Shown: positions 30,131 through 38,900 of the stretch, piece by piece
How the letters are laid out: each line of letters opens with the position of its first letter
Numbering within the stretch: the first letter of the stretch is position 1
Assembly (NCBI RefSeq): GCF_030848575.1
Contig: NZ_JAVDDX010000002.1
Location: 992,001 to 1,056,000 of the forward strand
Reading direction: 5' to 3'
Source of the DNA: Haloarcula sp. H-GB4
GTDB lineage: Archaea; Halobacteriota; Halobacteria; Halobacteriales; Haloarculaceae
DNA length: 64,000 nucleotides
Translations under genes and position numbers: made by a program
The notes under the pieces: model-generated
What the model saw: the letters and a program-made list of their open reading frames with translations, nothing else
Told to the model about the DNA's origin: nothing
The model's database searches: none

Positions 30131-30152
30131 GGTTCAAATCCCGCTCCGGGCG
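30131..30152 (+). repeat. Detached 3' end of tRNA-Asp, att-like fragment
   Basis: Twenty-two bases are identical to the T-arm plus acceptor end of the two tRNA-Asp genes (29883-29904 and 30006-30027). The rest of a tRNA is absent upstream. Such 3' tRNA fragments are what tRNA-targeting integrases leave at the far side of an insertion. The enclosed DNA is only about 100 bp, so this would be a scar. A decayed third tRNA copy is the alternative. Confidence 0.6.
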
Positions 30153-30477
30153 TTTCTCTGCATTCAACTCGACAAGCCACGCGGTTTAGTGAGTCGCGCC
30201 CATTCTACATATCAGCCCAGTACGCGCTTTAGTAACATCCAACAGGCAGTACACACCGTTTACTGGCCGAGAAAACGGCATGTACTGATAGCAGACGAAC
30301 AGGACAACAGCAGACGTCCGGGGGAGTGCCCCCTTGGCCTGTCATAGTGTCCGTCCACCGGGGCCGGACGTGCTATCACTTCACGCGGGGTGGCATATGT
30401 TTTGTGTTGGTTGTACGGCGTGCCGGGTAGCGGCTATCAGCGACAAACTGTTTACGAGGCCCCGCAAAAGAGGGGCC
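30153..30477. other. Intergenic stretch with no recognised gene
   Basis: 325 bp lie between the tRNA fragment and the next coding region. Composition is more AT-rich than the surrounding genes, and no reading frame with family resemblance is seen. The last 20 bp form an inverted repeat next to the downstream start codon. Confidence 0.5.
30449..30477 (+). promoter_or_regulatory. TATA-like box plus inverted repeat before the coiled-coil protein gene
   Basis: GTTTACG (30449-30455) is about 26 nt before the ATG at 30478. Between them is ggcccc (30458-30463) / ggggcc (30472-30477) with an 8-nt A-rich loop. If the transcript is leaderless, the repeat lies between TATA and start site, a place where a repressor would act. 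Confidence 0.35.
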
Positions 30478-31131
30478 ATGGAGGACGTGGATGGCGAGGA
30501 AATGCCTGGCGCGATTGTCGAGGCGTTCCTCGAACGCGAGGAGGGCGTCCGGGCGCTGCTTGAAGAACTGGAGAAGCTCACTATCGAGGGCCGTCATGAG
30601 GAGGTCCGCGACCGAGTTCGCAATCTGGCCGATAGCGACGAGTCAGTGTTTTATACCGTGGCGTTTAGCCTCACCAACTCGCGGCAGTTCTTTGGCGACG
30701 TGGAGGCGCAACTGGACGTGACCGCCGCGGACCGGCTCCGGGATCTCGCCGACACGTTTCCCGCGTTAGCCGAGCCGTTCAATATCGTCCGGACGGAGCG
30801 GGCGGACGACCGCCTCAACCCGGTAACGGATACGAGCTACGCAGTGAGCTACCACCGTGGCATCGAGTCGCCGATGGTGACATACAGCCCGCTGTCGGGC
30901 GAACAGGAGCTGTACGAATCTCGCGGGACGCCAAGCGAGGTGTTGCGGGTCGCGTCCGACCTCACGAGCGCAACGACCGACGCGCTGGACGTAGCGATGG
31001 ACAACGACTACTCGGTCAACACGGAGGAACTGAGCGCGCTTATCGATCGCCGCGAAGAACTAGAGACAGAGCTGAGCAAGCTCCGGGACCAGCTCGACGA
31101 GCTTCGACGGACGCCAGTCTCGGACGAGTAG
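30478..31131 (+). CDS. Conserved haloarchaeal protein with C-terminal coiled coil, function unknown
   Basis: The 217-residue acidic soluble protein opens with helices (PGAIVEAFLEREEGVRALLEELEKL). A central alpha/beta region includes NLADSDESVFYTVAF and DTSYAVSYHRGIESPMVTY. It closes with a coiled coil (about residues 180-212, REELETELSKLRDQLDEL). I know no function. The ATG at 30478 is chosen because it follows a TATA-like box at the leaderless distance; the 48 upstream in-frame codons are Cys/His-rich and unlike halophile proteins. Confidence 0.72.
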   Translation: MEDVDGEEMPGAIVEAFLEREEGVRALLEELEKLTIEGRHEEVRDRVRNLADSDESVFYTVAFSLTNSRQFFGDVEAQLDVTAADRLRDLADTFPALAEPFNIVRTERADDRLNPVTDTSYAVSYHRGIESPMVTYSPLSGEQELYESRGTPSEVLRVASDLTSATTDALDVAMDNDYSVNTEELSALIDRREELETELSKLRDQLDELRRTPVSDE

Positions 31132-31246
31132 CGACTGACAGTTCGGACGCAGAGTCATAGAGCAGTACAGAGAGCAAACCCGAATCACAGTGCCGCAACT
31201 GGGGCGTTTATGTGTCACGACCGTAAATGCACAGATACGATTTGCT

Positions 31247-31549
31247 ATGGGAATGGACCGACTAGAAGATCAGGTCGAGAAGGAGGGGCGGGACCTGTCG
31301 ATCCTCGAAGCCGTCATCGAGAACGGGCCGATCGGTATCGTTCGGCTCGCCGAGGAGACAGATGTCCCGAAACACAAGGTGCGGTACTCGCTACGGATGC
31401 TGGAAGACGATGAACTCATCGAGCCGACGCCGCAGGGAGCGATTCCGGTGGACAATATCGACGAGCGGGTCGCAACGATCAACGGCGGCATCGACCGGCT
31501 GGTCGAACAACTGGACGGGCTGCGAGACGTGTTTTCGTCCACAGAGTAG
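31247..31549 (+). CDS. Small winged-helix DNA-binding protein
   Basis: The 100-residue product has a winged-helix core: ILEAVIENGPIGIVRLAEETDVPKHKVRYSLRMLEDDELIEP (residues about 16-57). It lays out helix, turn, recognition helix and wing. The C terminus is a short amphipathic helix that could dimerise. No effector domain is seen. A TATA-like GCGTTTATG (31204-31212) lies upstream. A Met two codons further in (31253) is an alternative start. It is probably a transcription regulator, target unknown. Confidence 0.75.
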   Translation: MGMDRLEDQVEKEGRDLSILEAVIENGPIGIVRLAEETDVPKHKVRYSLRMLEDDELIEPTPQGAIPVDNIDERVATINGGIDRLVEQLDGLRDVFSSTE

Positions 31550-31623
31550 CGCCGCCGGGACGAGTGGTCGGTATCTGTTTCCGTGGCAGTAACCCTTTTC
31601 GAACGCCAAGGTAATGCATCGGT

Positions 31624-32112
31624 ATGGATGTCGCTCTTATCAGCGATTCGCACATCCCGTCCCGGGAACACGAGATTCCGCCGTCGTTCCGGGAACGCAT
31701 CGAGGTCGCCGACCACGTCATCCACGCCGGTGATTTCGACAGCAAAGGGGCTCTCGCTGACATTCGCCACATGGCGACGGAACTGACCGCCATCTCCGGT
31801 AACATCGACCCACAGATCGGGTTGCCGAAACGGGCGACAGTCGAGCTTGGCGGCGTCACGTTTGTCGTGACACACGGCACCGGGTCGCCGCGGGGCTGGG
31901 CGGACCGTGTCGCCGCTGCGGTCCGCGAGGGAGCCGACAGCAGCGCCGTTGGCGTCGCCGGCCACACCCACGAACAGACAGACATGATCTACGAGGGCGT
32001 CCGGCTCCTGAACCCCGGCAGCGTCACGGGCGCATCGCCGGCAGACCGCCCGACGATGCTGACCGCGACCGTTGAGGACGGCTCGCTCGACGTGGCCCAA
32101 CACGAACTGTAG
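31624..32112 (+). CDS. YfcE/MJ0936-type metallophosphoesterase
   Basis: The 162-residue calcineurin-like phosphoesterase starts MDVALISDSHIPSRE, with the D-x-H metal motif. Then come HVIHAGDFDS (GD-x), ISGNIDPQIG (GN-x-D), VVTHGTG and GVAGHTHEQT (GH-x-H). Two metal ions would be bound by these Asp/Asn/His residues. The family hydrolyses phosphodiesters in vitro; the natural substrate is unknown. Closing phrase LLNPGSVTGASPADRPTML fits the family end. Confidence 0.88.
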   Translation: MDVALISDSHIPSREHEIPPSFRERIEVADHVIHAGDFDSKGALADIRHMATELTAISGNIDPQIGLPKRATVELGGVTFVVTHGTGSPRGWADRVAAAVREGADSSAVGVAGHTHEQTDMIYEGVRLLNPGSVTGASPADRPTMLTATVEDGSLDVAQHEL

Positions 32113-32222
32113 CGCGGGTGGGTGAGCGCCGTCGCGCCCGGGATGTACCGGCAGCTGTTGCCACTGTTGGCCGGCTTTGCAGCGAACGGGGGTCTTTTTC
32201 CGGCAGAGACCCCACAAGTGGT

Positions 32223-32996
32223 ATGGAAGTCTTCGCGGTCGAGGGGCTGCCCGAGGTCCGCCCTGGCGACGACGTGGCCGAGCTACTCGTCAGACAGGCC
32301 GACCTACGGGACGACGACGTGGTCTGTGTCGCCAGCACTATCGTTTCCAAGGCCAACGGACGCGGGCAGTCGCTGTCATCGTACGAGCCAAGCGGGCGTG
32401 CGGAGCGCATCGCAGCGACCATCGAGGACATCGCCGACGAGGAGAAGGACCCGCGGATGGCACAGGCGATTCTCGACGAGTGTGAGGAAGTGCTGGTCGA
32501 AGCCCCCTTCATCCTCGGCGTGACGAAATTCGGGCACATCACGGTCAACGCGGGCATCGACCGCTCGAACGTGCCCGGCGCGGACCTCCTCTTGCTCCCC
32601 GAAGATCCAACGGCGGAGGCCGAAGCGATCCGCGACGGTATCCGCGAGCGGACGGGCGTCGAACCCAGCGTCATCGTCACTGACACGTCGGGGCGGCCGT
32701 TCCGCCTCGGCCAGCGCGGCGTCGCGCTGGGCTGGGCCGGGCTCTCCGCCTCGCGGGACTGGCGGGGCGAACACGACCGCGACGGCCGCGAACTCGAAGC
32801 CACCGTTCAGGCCGTCGTCGACGAACTCGCCGCGGCGGCCAACCTCGTCACCGGCGAAGGCGACGGCGGCACACCCGCCGCAGTCGTCCGCGGTTTCGAC
32901 TTCGGCGACCACGCGGGCAGCGAGCAACTGTTCCGCGACCCGGAGAAAGACGTAGTCAGACAAGCACTCAGAGAGTGGTCTCATGTACGCGATTGA
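32223..32996 (+). CDS. cofE: Coenzyme F420-0:L-glutamate ligase CofE
   Basis: The 257-residue product adds gamma-linked glutamates to F420-0 using GTP. Family signatures are VEGLPEVRPGDDVAELL, VVCVASTIVSKANGR, ITVNAGIDRSNVPG and VIVTDTSGRPFRLGQRGVALGWAGL. The ATG at 32223 is preferred because a TATA-like box (GTCTTTTTCC) lies 27 nt before it. Its last 14 bases overlap the F420-dependent reductase gene, so cofactor maturation and use are coupled. Confidence 0.93.
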   Translation: MEVFAVEGLPEVRPGDDVAELLVRQADLRDDDVVCVASTIVSKANGRGQSLSSYEPSGRAERIAATIEDIADEEKDPRMAQAILDECEEVLVEAPFILGVTKFGHITVNAGIDRSNVPGADLLLLPEDPTAEAEAIRDGIRERTGVEPSVIVTDTSGRPFRLGQRGVALGWAGLSASRDWRGEHDRDGRELEATVQAVVDELAAAANLVTGEGDGGTPAAVVRGFDFGDHAGSEQLFRDPEKDVVRQALREWSHVRD

Positions 32997-33960
32997 AATT
33001 ACCCCGGAACACCCGGTCGCACAGCTCGCCTCATTTGCCGAACAGGCCGAATCGAACGCGCTCGACGCCGTGTACGTCAGCCATCACTACAACAACCGCG
33101 ACCAGTTCATGTCGCTGACCGCGATGGCCGAGCGGACCGATGAGGTACTGCTCGGTCCCGGCATCGCCAACCCCTACGAGACGCATCCGGTGACACTGGC
33201 CTCGCGGGTCGCAACGCTCGACGAACTGAGCGACGGGCGAGCCCTCTTCGGTATCGGGCCGGGGGATAAATCGACGCTCAGCAACCTCGGCTTCGACCAC
33301 GACGACGCCCTGCGGCGCGTGCTTGAGACGTTCACGACCGCGCGGAAACTCTGGGACGGCGAGCGAGTCGACAACGATGGAACCTTCGAGGCCGTTGACG
33401 CCGGGCTGAACTACGAGGTCGACGATATCCCGGTGTACGTCGGTGCACAGGGGCCCCACATGACCCGGATGTCGGCGAAACACGCCGACGGGGCGCTGTA
33501 CAACGGAGCGCATCCAAAGGACCTCGCGTGGGCACGCGAGCAGGTAGAAGACATGGCCGACGAGCGACCCGAGGAGTACGGTGAGTTCGACCTCGCGGCC
33601 TACGCCAGCGTCTCGGTCGCCGAGGACGAGGCCGAAGCGCGGGAGGCCGCTCGGCCACCGGTCGCGTTCGTCGCCGCGGGGTCGCCACCGCCGGTGCTCG
33701 ACCGCCACGGCATCAACCACGAGGCCGCCGACGACATCGGGCAGGCGATTTCGGCCGGCGATTTCACGGCCGCATTCGAGGGCGTGACCGAGGCGATGCT
33801 GGACGCGTTCTGTATCGCCGGGACGCCAGAGGCGGTGGCTGAGCGCACAGCGGCGTTAGAAGAACACGCTGATAGCGTGGTGTTCGCGTCGCCACTCGGG
33901 CCGGATGTCGAGACAGCTATTGATTTGCTTGGGGCGGTCCTCGACCGCCAGAGCCGCTGA
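32983..33960 (+). CDS. mer: F420-dependent 5,10-methylenetetrahydromethanopterin reductase-like protein (Mer)
   Basis: The 325-residue product is of the luciferase-like F420-dependent family. Features include AVYVSHHYNNRDQFM, the Mer-like LLGPGIANPYETHPV, ALFGIGPGDKSTL and VYVGAQGPHMTRM. In methanogens Mer reduces methylene-H4MPT. In haloarchaea the enzyme is thought to act in C1/folate metabolism with a tetrahydrofolate-type carrier. The true substrate is inference. It overlaps cofE by 14 bp. Its last 44 bp overlap an antisense small gene. Confidence 0.85.
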   Translation: MYAIEITPEHPVAQLASFAEQAESNALDAVYVSHHYNNRDQFMSLTAMAERTDEVLLGPGIANPYETHPVTLASRVATLDELSDGRALFGIGPGDKSTLSNLGFDHDDALRRVLETFTTARKLWDGERVDNDGTFEAVDAGLNYEVDDIPVYVGAQGPHMTRMSAKHADGALYNGAHPKDLAWAREQVEDMADERPEEYGEFDLAAYASVSVAEDEAEAREAARPPVAFVAAGSPPPVLDRHGINHEAADDIGQAISAGDFTAAFEGVTEAMLDAFCIAGTPEAVAERTAALEEHADSVVFASPLGPDVETAIDLLGAVLDRQSR

Positions 33961-34135
33961 ACAGCGAGAGCACGGCCCCCAGCGACAGGTACCCGAAGAA
34001 GACAACAGAGACGGTCGTGATGACGGCACCGACGGCGAGCATAAGTGCCGCCAGCGGGTCGTTCAGTGCCACGTCGAGGAACCAGCCGGGCATGTCGATG
34101 ATGCTCTGGAGCAGTTCCGACAGCAGTCCTTGCAT
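33917..34135 (-). CDS. Small membrane protein overlapping the 3' end of mer
   Basis: The 72-residue product has one long or two short hydrophobic segments (about residues 25-60, AALMLAVGAVITTVSVVFFGYLSLGAV) and a Gly-rich tail. The C-terminal 13 codons lie antisense to the end of mer. The hydrophobic pattern, ATG start and position after mer suggest a real gene, but coding evidence is moderate. No function is known. Confidence 0.6.
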   Translation of the reverse strand: MQGLLSELLQSIIDMPGWFLDVALNDPLAALMLAVGAVITTVSVVFFGYLSLGAVLSLFSGSGGRGPPQANQ

Positions 34136-34233
34136 TACCTGAACGTTAGCGTGGCCCTACTTTGCGTTTGCGTTCCCGGCTACCACGTGGACTCCCGGGA
34201 GCTGCTGTCGCGCAGCGCCACGGGCGAATGACC

Positions 34234-35577
34234 CTACGCAACAGGCTCAAGTTCCGCTGAAAAGTGTCTGAGTTCTTCCATTGGGGGCTCCCAGACGATT
34301 TCCAGGCCGGAGTACTCGTCGCGGCGGTCACGAACTCGTGCAGCGGTCTCCGCGATGTGTTCGAGGTGTTCGTGCCAGTACGTCCGGCGAGGAAGGGCGA
34401 GACGGACGAGTTCCGGACGGTTAGTCCCGGGGAAGGCAAACGAGCCGAGTTCGACTGTCCGGACGCCGCCCTCGCGGTAGAGTTCGCAGACGAGTCGCTG
34501 CCCGGGGTACTGGTCGGCGGGAATATCCGGGAACAGGGCGGCCGCATCAATGTAGACGGCGTGACCGCCGGTCGGCGTGACTATCGGGATATCTCGATCG
34601 CGCAGGAGGTCCCCGAGGGTCGCGACCTGTTCGATTCGCTCGGCGACGTACGGCGGTTGAACCGCTTCCCGCAGGCCGGTCGCCATCGCTTCAAGATCAC
34701 GACCTGCGAGGCCACCGTAGGTCGGGAATCCTTCATACAGGATCGCGCGCTGTTTGCACTGTTCAAACAGGGCAGCGTCTCGGACAGCCGTGAACCCGCC
34801 GATGTTTGCCAGTGCGTCCTTTTTGCCACTCATCGTGATTGCGTCCGCGGGACGTAACTGCTCGCGAGCAATCTCGCTGAGGGGCGTATCGGCGTATTCG
34901 GGGTCCCGTTGCTTGATGAACTGTGCGTTTTCAGCGAACCGACAGGCGTCGATGACGAACGTTGCATCGATTTCCGTGGCGAAGGCGGCTGTCTCGCGGA
35001 TGTTCGCCATCGACACCGGCTGGCCGGCGGCGGAGTTGTTCGTGATCGTCAGAACGACGGCCGAAACAGCGTCCTGCCCGTGCTCCTCGACGGCGTCCCA
35101 TCCCCGGTCTGTGGAGAAGTTTCCGGCAAACGTCCCGACGCTATCAGTGGTCAGGTCCGTCTCTGCCGGGCAGTCAACCGCGACTGCACCCTGATTCGTC
35201 ACGTGTGCGCGGGTGGTGTCAAAATGCGTGTTGTTGAGAACGACGTCACCGTCGTCCAGCAGCGCCCCGAACAGGACGTTCTCCGCGCCGCGGCCCTGGT
35301 GTGTCGGGACCACGCGGTCGAACCCCATCACGTCGGCGACCGTCTCACGGAAGCGTTTGAACGAGCGCGACCCGGCGTACGCCTCGTCACCTCGAACCAC
35401 GTCCGCCCACTGGTCGTCACTCATCGCGCCAGTTCCCGAATCAGTCAGTAAGTCGATAAAGACGTCATCCGCAGCGAGGTTGAAGACGTTGTGTCCGGCC
35501 TCGGTGAGCGCGGTCTCACGTCGCTCACGGGGCGGAAGCTGTATCGAGGTCACCGATTTGGCCTTGTACGAGCGCAT
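34234..35577 (-). CDS. tnaA: Tryptophanase / beta-eliminating lyase
   Basis: The 447-residue PLP enzyme would cleave tryptophan to indole, pyruvate and ammonia; tyrosine phenol-lyase is the alternative in this family. Signatures are NLAADDVFIDLLTDSGTGAMS, RVVPTHQGRGAENVLF, TITNNSAAGQPVSMANI, and the cofactor lysine in TMSGKKDALANIGG (K253, following K252). The C terminus has YIDAAALFPDIPADQYPGQ. A TATA-like GAAGATAAGT lies about 28 nt upstream of the ATG (leaderless). It is monocistronic. Confidence 0.9.
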   Translation of the reverse strand: MRSYKAKSVTSIQLPPRERRETALTEAGHNVFNLAADDVFIDLLTDSGTGAMSDDQWADVVRGDEAYAGSRSFKRFRETVADVMGFDRVVPTHQGRGAENVLFGALLDDGDVVLNNTHFDTTRAHVTNQGAVAVDCPAETDLTTDSVGTFAGNFSTDRGWDAVEEHGQDAVSAVVLTITNNSAAGQPVSMANIRETAAFATEIDATFVIDACRFAENAQFIKQRDPEYADTPLSEIAREQLRPADAITMSGKKDALANIGGFTAVRDAALFEQCKQRAILYEGFPTYGGLAGRDLEAMATGLREAVQPPYVAERIEQVATLGDLLRDRDIPIVTPTGGHAVYIDAAALFPDIPADQYPGQRLVCELYREGGVRTVELGSFAFPGTNRPELVRLALPRRTYWHEHLEHIAETAARVRDRRDEYSGLEIVWEPPMEELRHFSAELEPVA

Positions 35578-35739
35578 GCTGTGTCGCAGTACGCCGACCG
35601 ACTTATCTTCCGCCTGATATTTTGTGTACGGAAGTGGGCTGAGATGTCCATCACCAGACGGGTACGGCTATCGGTGGACACGTGTTGCTAGGAGGCAGAA
35701 ATAGCGGGCATTTTGAGGCCGCAACTGCTGGGGGAACGT

Positions 35740-36423
35740 ATGAGTGTCCGCGAGGAATTCGACGCGTGGGCGGCCGAAGGCAAAGACAGAGGCATGGAGG
35801 ACCGGCACTGGCACACCGCCAAGCACGTCCTCGCCCGGATGCCGGTCGAGCCGGGCGACACGGTACTCGACCTCGGGACGGGCTCGGGCTACGCGCTCCG
35901 TGCGCTCCGAGACACCAACGACGCCGGTCCCTGTTATGGCCTCGACGGATCGCCGGAGATGCTCCGGAACGCCCGCGAGTACACGGACGACGACGGCATC
36001 GGGTTCCTGCGTGGGGACTTCGACGCCCTGCCGTTTGCGACCGACAGCATCGACCACGTGTTCTCGATGGAGGCGTTCTACTACGCCAGTGACCCGCCAC
36101 ACACCCTCGAAGAGATCGCGCGGGTGCTGCGACCCGGCGGGACCGCCAACATCGCGGTGAACTACTACGAGGAGAACGTCCACTCCCACGAGTGGCAGGA
36201 GTTCATCGACATCGAGATGACCCGCTGGAGCGCCGACGAGTACCGCGAGGCGTTCCGCGAAGCGGGTCTGGCCGTGGCTGCACAGGACACGATCCCCGAC
36301 CGCGAGGTGGAGATTCCGCCGGCAGACACGTTCCCCACAGATGAGTTCGAGACGCGCGAGGCAATGGTCGAGCGCTACCGCGAACTGGGGACGTTGCTGA
36401 CCGTCGGCGTCGCCACCGAATAA
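35740..36423 (+). CDS. Class I SAM-dependent methyltransferase
   Basis: The 227-residue product has motif I VLDLGTGSGYALRAL (about residue 37), motif II GLDGSPEML, the acidic GDFDALPFATDSID and post-I EEIARVLRPGGTANI. This is the UbiE/Methyltransf_11 pattern for small molecules. No substrate can be assigned. The ATG at 35740 is favoured by a T-rich box 27 nt upstream. Confidence 0.85.
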   Translation: MSVREEFDAWAAEGKDRGMEDRHWHTAKHVLARMPVEPGDTVLDLGTGSGYALRALRDTNDAGPCYGLDGSPEMLRNAREYTDDDGIGFLRGDFDALPFATDSIDHVFSMEAFYYASDPPHTLEEIARVLRPGGTANIAVNYYEENVHSHEWQEFIDIEMTRWSADEYREAFREAGLAVAAQDTIPDREVEIPPADTFPTDEFETREAMVERYRELGTLLTVGVATE

Positions 36424-36506
36424 CGGCCCGGACGGCGTGTCAAAACGCGGACTACGAGTGGAACGACCGACAGGGTATTTTGTGGCCGCAGGCAAAACCA
36501 CTGTGT

Positions 36507-36776
36507 ATGGCCGAGGACACCTCGCTGGAGGACTTTCTCGACGCTGGCGACGAGAGCGAGGCCGAAGGAGAGAGTGGTGCGTCTGCGGGAGACGATACTA
36601 CAGAGCCAGAAAGCGAAGCCTCCGGCTCTGAAGCTTCGACCGACGCGGTCGACCCGGCCGTGACGACCTACGCGTGGTCGCCCGACGGAGCGGCCTGTGC
36701 CGAGTGTGGCGAGGTCGTCGAGCGGCGGTGGACACAGGACGGACACCTCGTCTGTGGGGCCTGTAAGTCCTGGTGA
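36507..36776 (+). CDS. Small acidic protein with C-terminal zinc ribbon
   Basis: The 89-residue product has a long acidic, low-complexity N terminus (Glu/Ser/Asp/Ala, residues 5-50). The C-terminal ribbon CAECGEVVERRW...CGACKSW has four cysteines in two CxxC pairs. A TATA-like GTATTTTGTG lies 27 nt before the ATG, so it is leaderless. The layout matches a group of small haloarchaeal zinc-finger proteins of unknown role (possibly DUF7573). It could bind nucleic acid or a protein partner. Confidence 0.75.
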   Translation: MAEDTSLEDFLDAGDESEAEGESGASAGDDTTEPESEASGSEASTDAVDPAVTTYAWSPDGAACAECGEVVERRWTQDGHLVCGACKSW

Positions 36777-36848
36777 ACAGCGCTACCGGCCGTCAAACGG
36801 ATGTGTGTTGTTCTCACCCATCCACAGAGTTACATACGCTCACGCCGT

Positions 36849-36864
36849 AATTGTAGCTACAATT
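36849..36864. promoter_or_regulatory. 16-bp perfect palindrome upstream of the moxR operon
   Basis: aattgtagctacaatt is perfectly self-complementary and AT-rich in GC-rich DNA. It lies about 105 bp before the moxR ATG, at the place where a transcript from the TATA-like TTACATA (36830-36836) would begin. It looks like an operator for a dimeric repressor. Confidence 0.5.
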
Positions 36865-36969
36865 GAACGGCCCGGAGGATGTGGCACCCACACAAGACAC
36901 TTACTGGTCGACAGGGCAGAGTATCCCACTAGTCCCCGTGCCGAGGCGTCGTCCCACGAGACCGCGACT

Positions 36970-37925
<956 letters not shown>

Positions 37926-37929
<4 letters not shown>

Positions 37930-38900
37930 GACCGACACGACGCGGCTTCGCCGTCCTCGCTGTCGCCGTTGCCGCCCTTCTAGTCAGTGCCAGATTCGGT
38001 CAGTCCGGACTCACTGCTGTCGCTGGCCCGCTGTTCGTCGGCGTGTTCGCCGCCGCCGTGCAGGTTCACTGGAGCGGTGCGCCGACTGTCGAACTAGGCC
38101 ATCTCCGCCGTGGGTTTCCCGGCGAGACGAAGTCCGTGGAGTTCCACGTCGACGGCAGCGGCATTGCGACAGTCACCGCTCGGCTCTCCGAGGGGCTTGC
38201 TGGGGAAACGACGGTCACAAGGTCACTGCCGGCGACGGTGGCGTACCGGGTCACTTACACAGCCCGGGGTGAGCAACGGGTTGGCCCCATCGAGGCGACG
38301 GTGACGGACGCGCTGGGACTTATCGGCGAGAGCTACACCATCGAGAGCGATAGCGACGTACTCGTGTATCCGCCCGTCTACCGACTGGGTGGCACAGACG
38401 CGTTCGCACGAACGTTCACGCCGGAGAGCGAGGACCGGCAGTCGTTCGACCGGCTACGCGAGTACGTCAGCGGCGACTCGCTACGGGATGTTCACTGGAA
38501 ATCCAGCGCCAAGCGCGAGGATCTGTTAGTCAAGGAGTTCGCTGATGACCGGAGCGACCGGACCCTGCTCGTCGCTGCGGAGGCCCGCGAAGGCCATGCC
38601 GACGAAATGGCCGCCGCCGCAGCAACGATCACGATGGCCGCGCTGGAGAGCGGTCTCGCGGTCGAACTCGCCGTCCCGAACGGCACGGTCGAGCAGGGGT
38701 ACGGCGACACCCACCGGACGCGACTGCTCGAACTGCTGGCCCGGGCTGACGCGGGCCAGACCGGCCGGGTGGATGACGCTGACGTGGTCGTCACGGCCAA
38801 CGGCGACGGGGTCACGGTGTCGGTCGACGGCCGCCGCCAATCCTTCGCTGCTGTGACCGCCAGTCAGGACAACCCCATTGCAGGCGAGGTGAACGGATGA
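37926..38900 (+). CDS. DUF58 family membrane-anchored protein
   Basis: The 324-residue product has two N-terminal hydrophobic segments (about residues 8-45) and a beta-rich linker. The DUF58 signature is RLREYVSGDSLRDVHWKSSAKREDLLVKEF, after which a VWA-like fold continues (TLLVAAEAREG). It sits between moxR and the transglutaminase gene, with 4-nt overlaps on both sides. The trio is a well-known operon type thought to build or remodel the cell surface. Confidence 0.88.

Noticed and set aside
32118..32222. Upstream extension of cofE by 35 codons
   Set aside because: The extension is Arg-rich and unlike CofE, and the TATA-like box at 32191-32200 points to the ATG at 32223.
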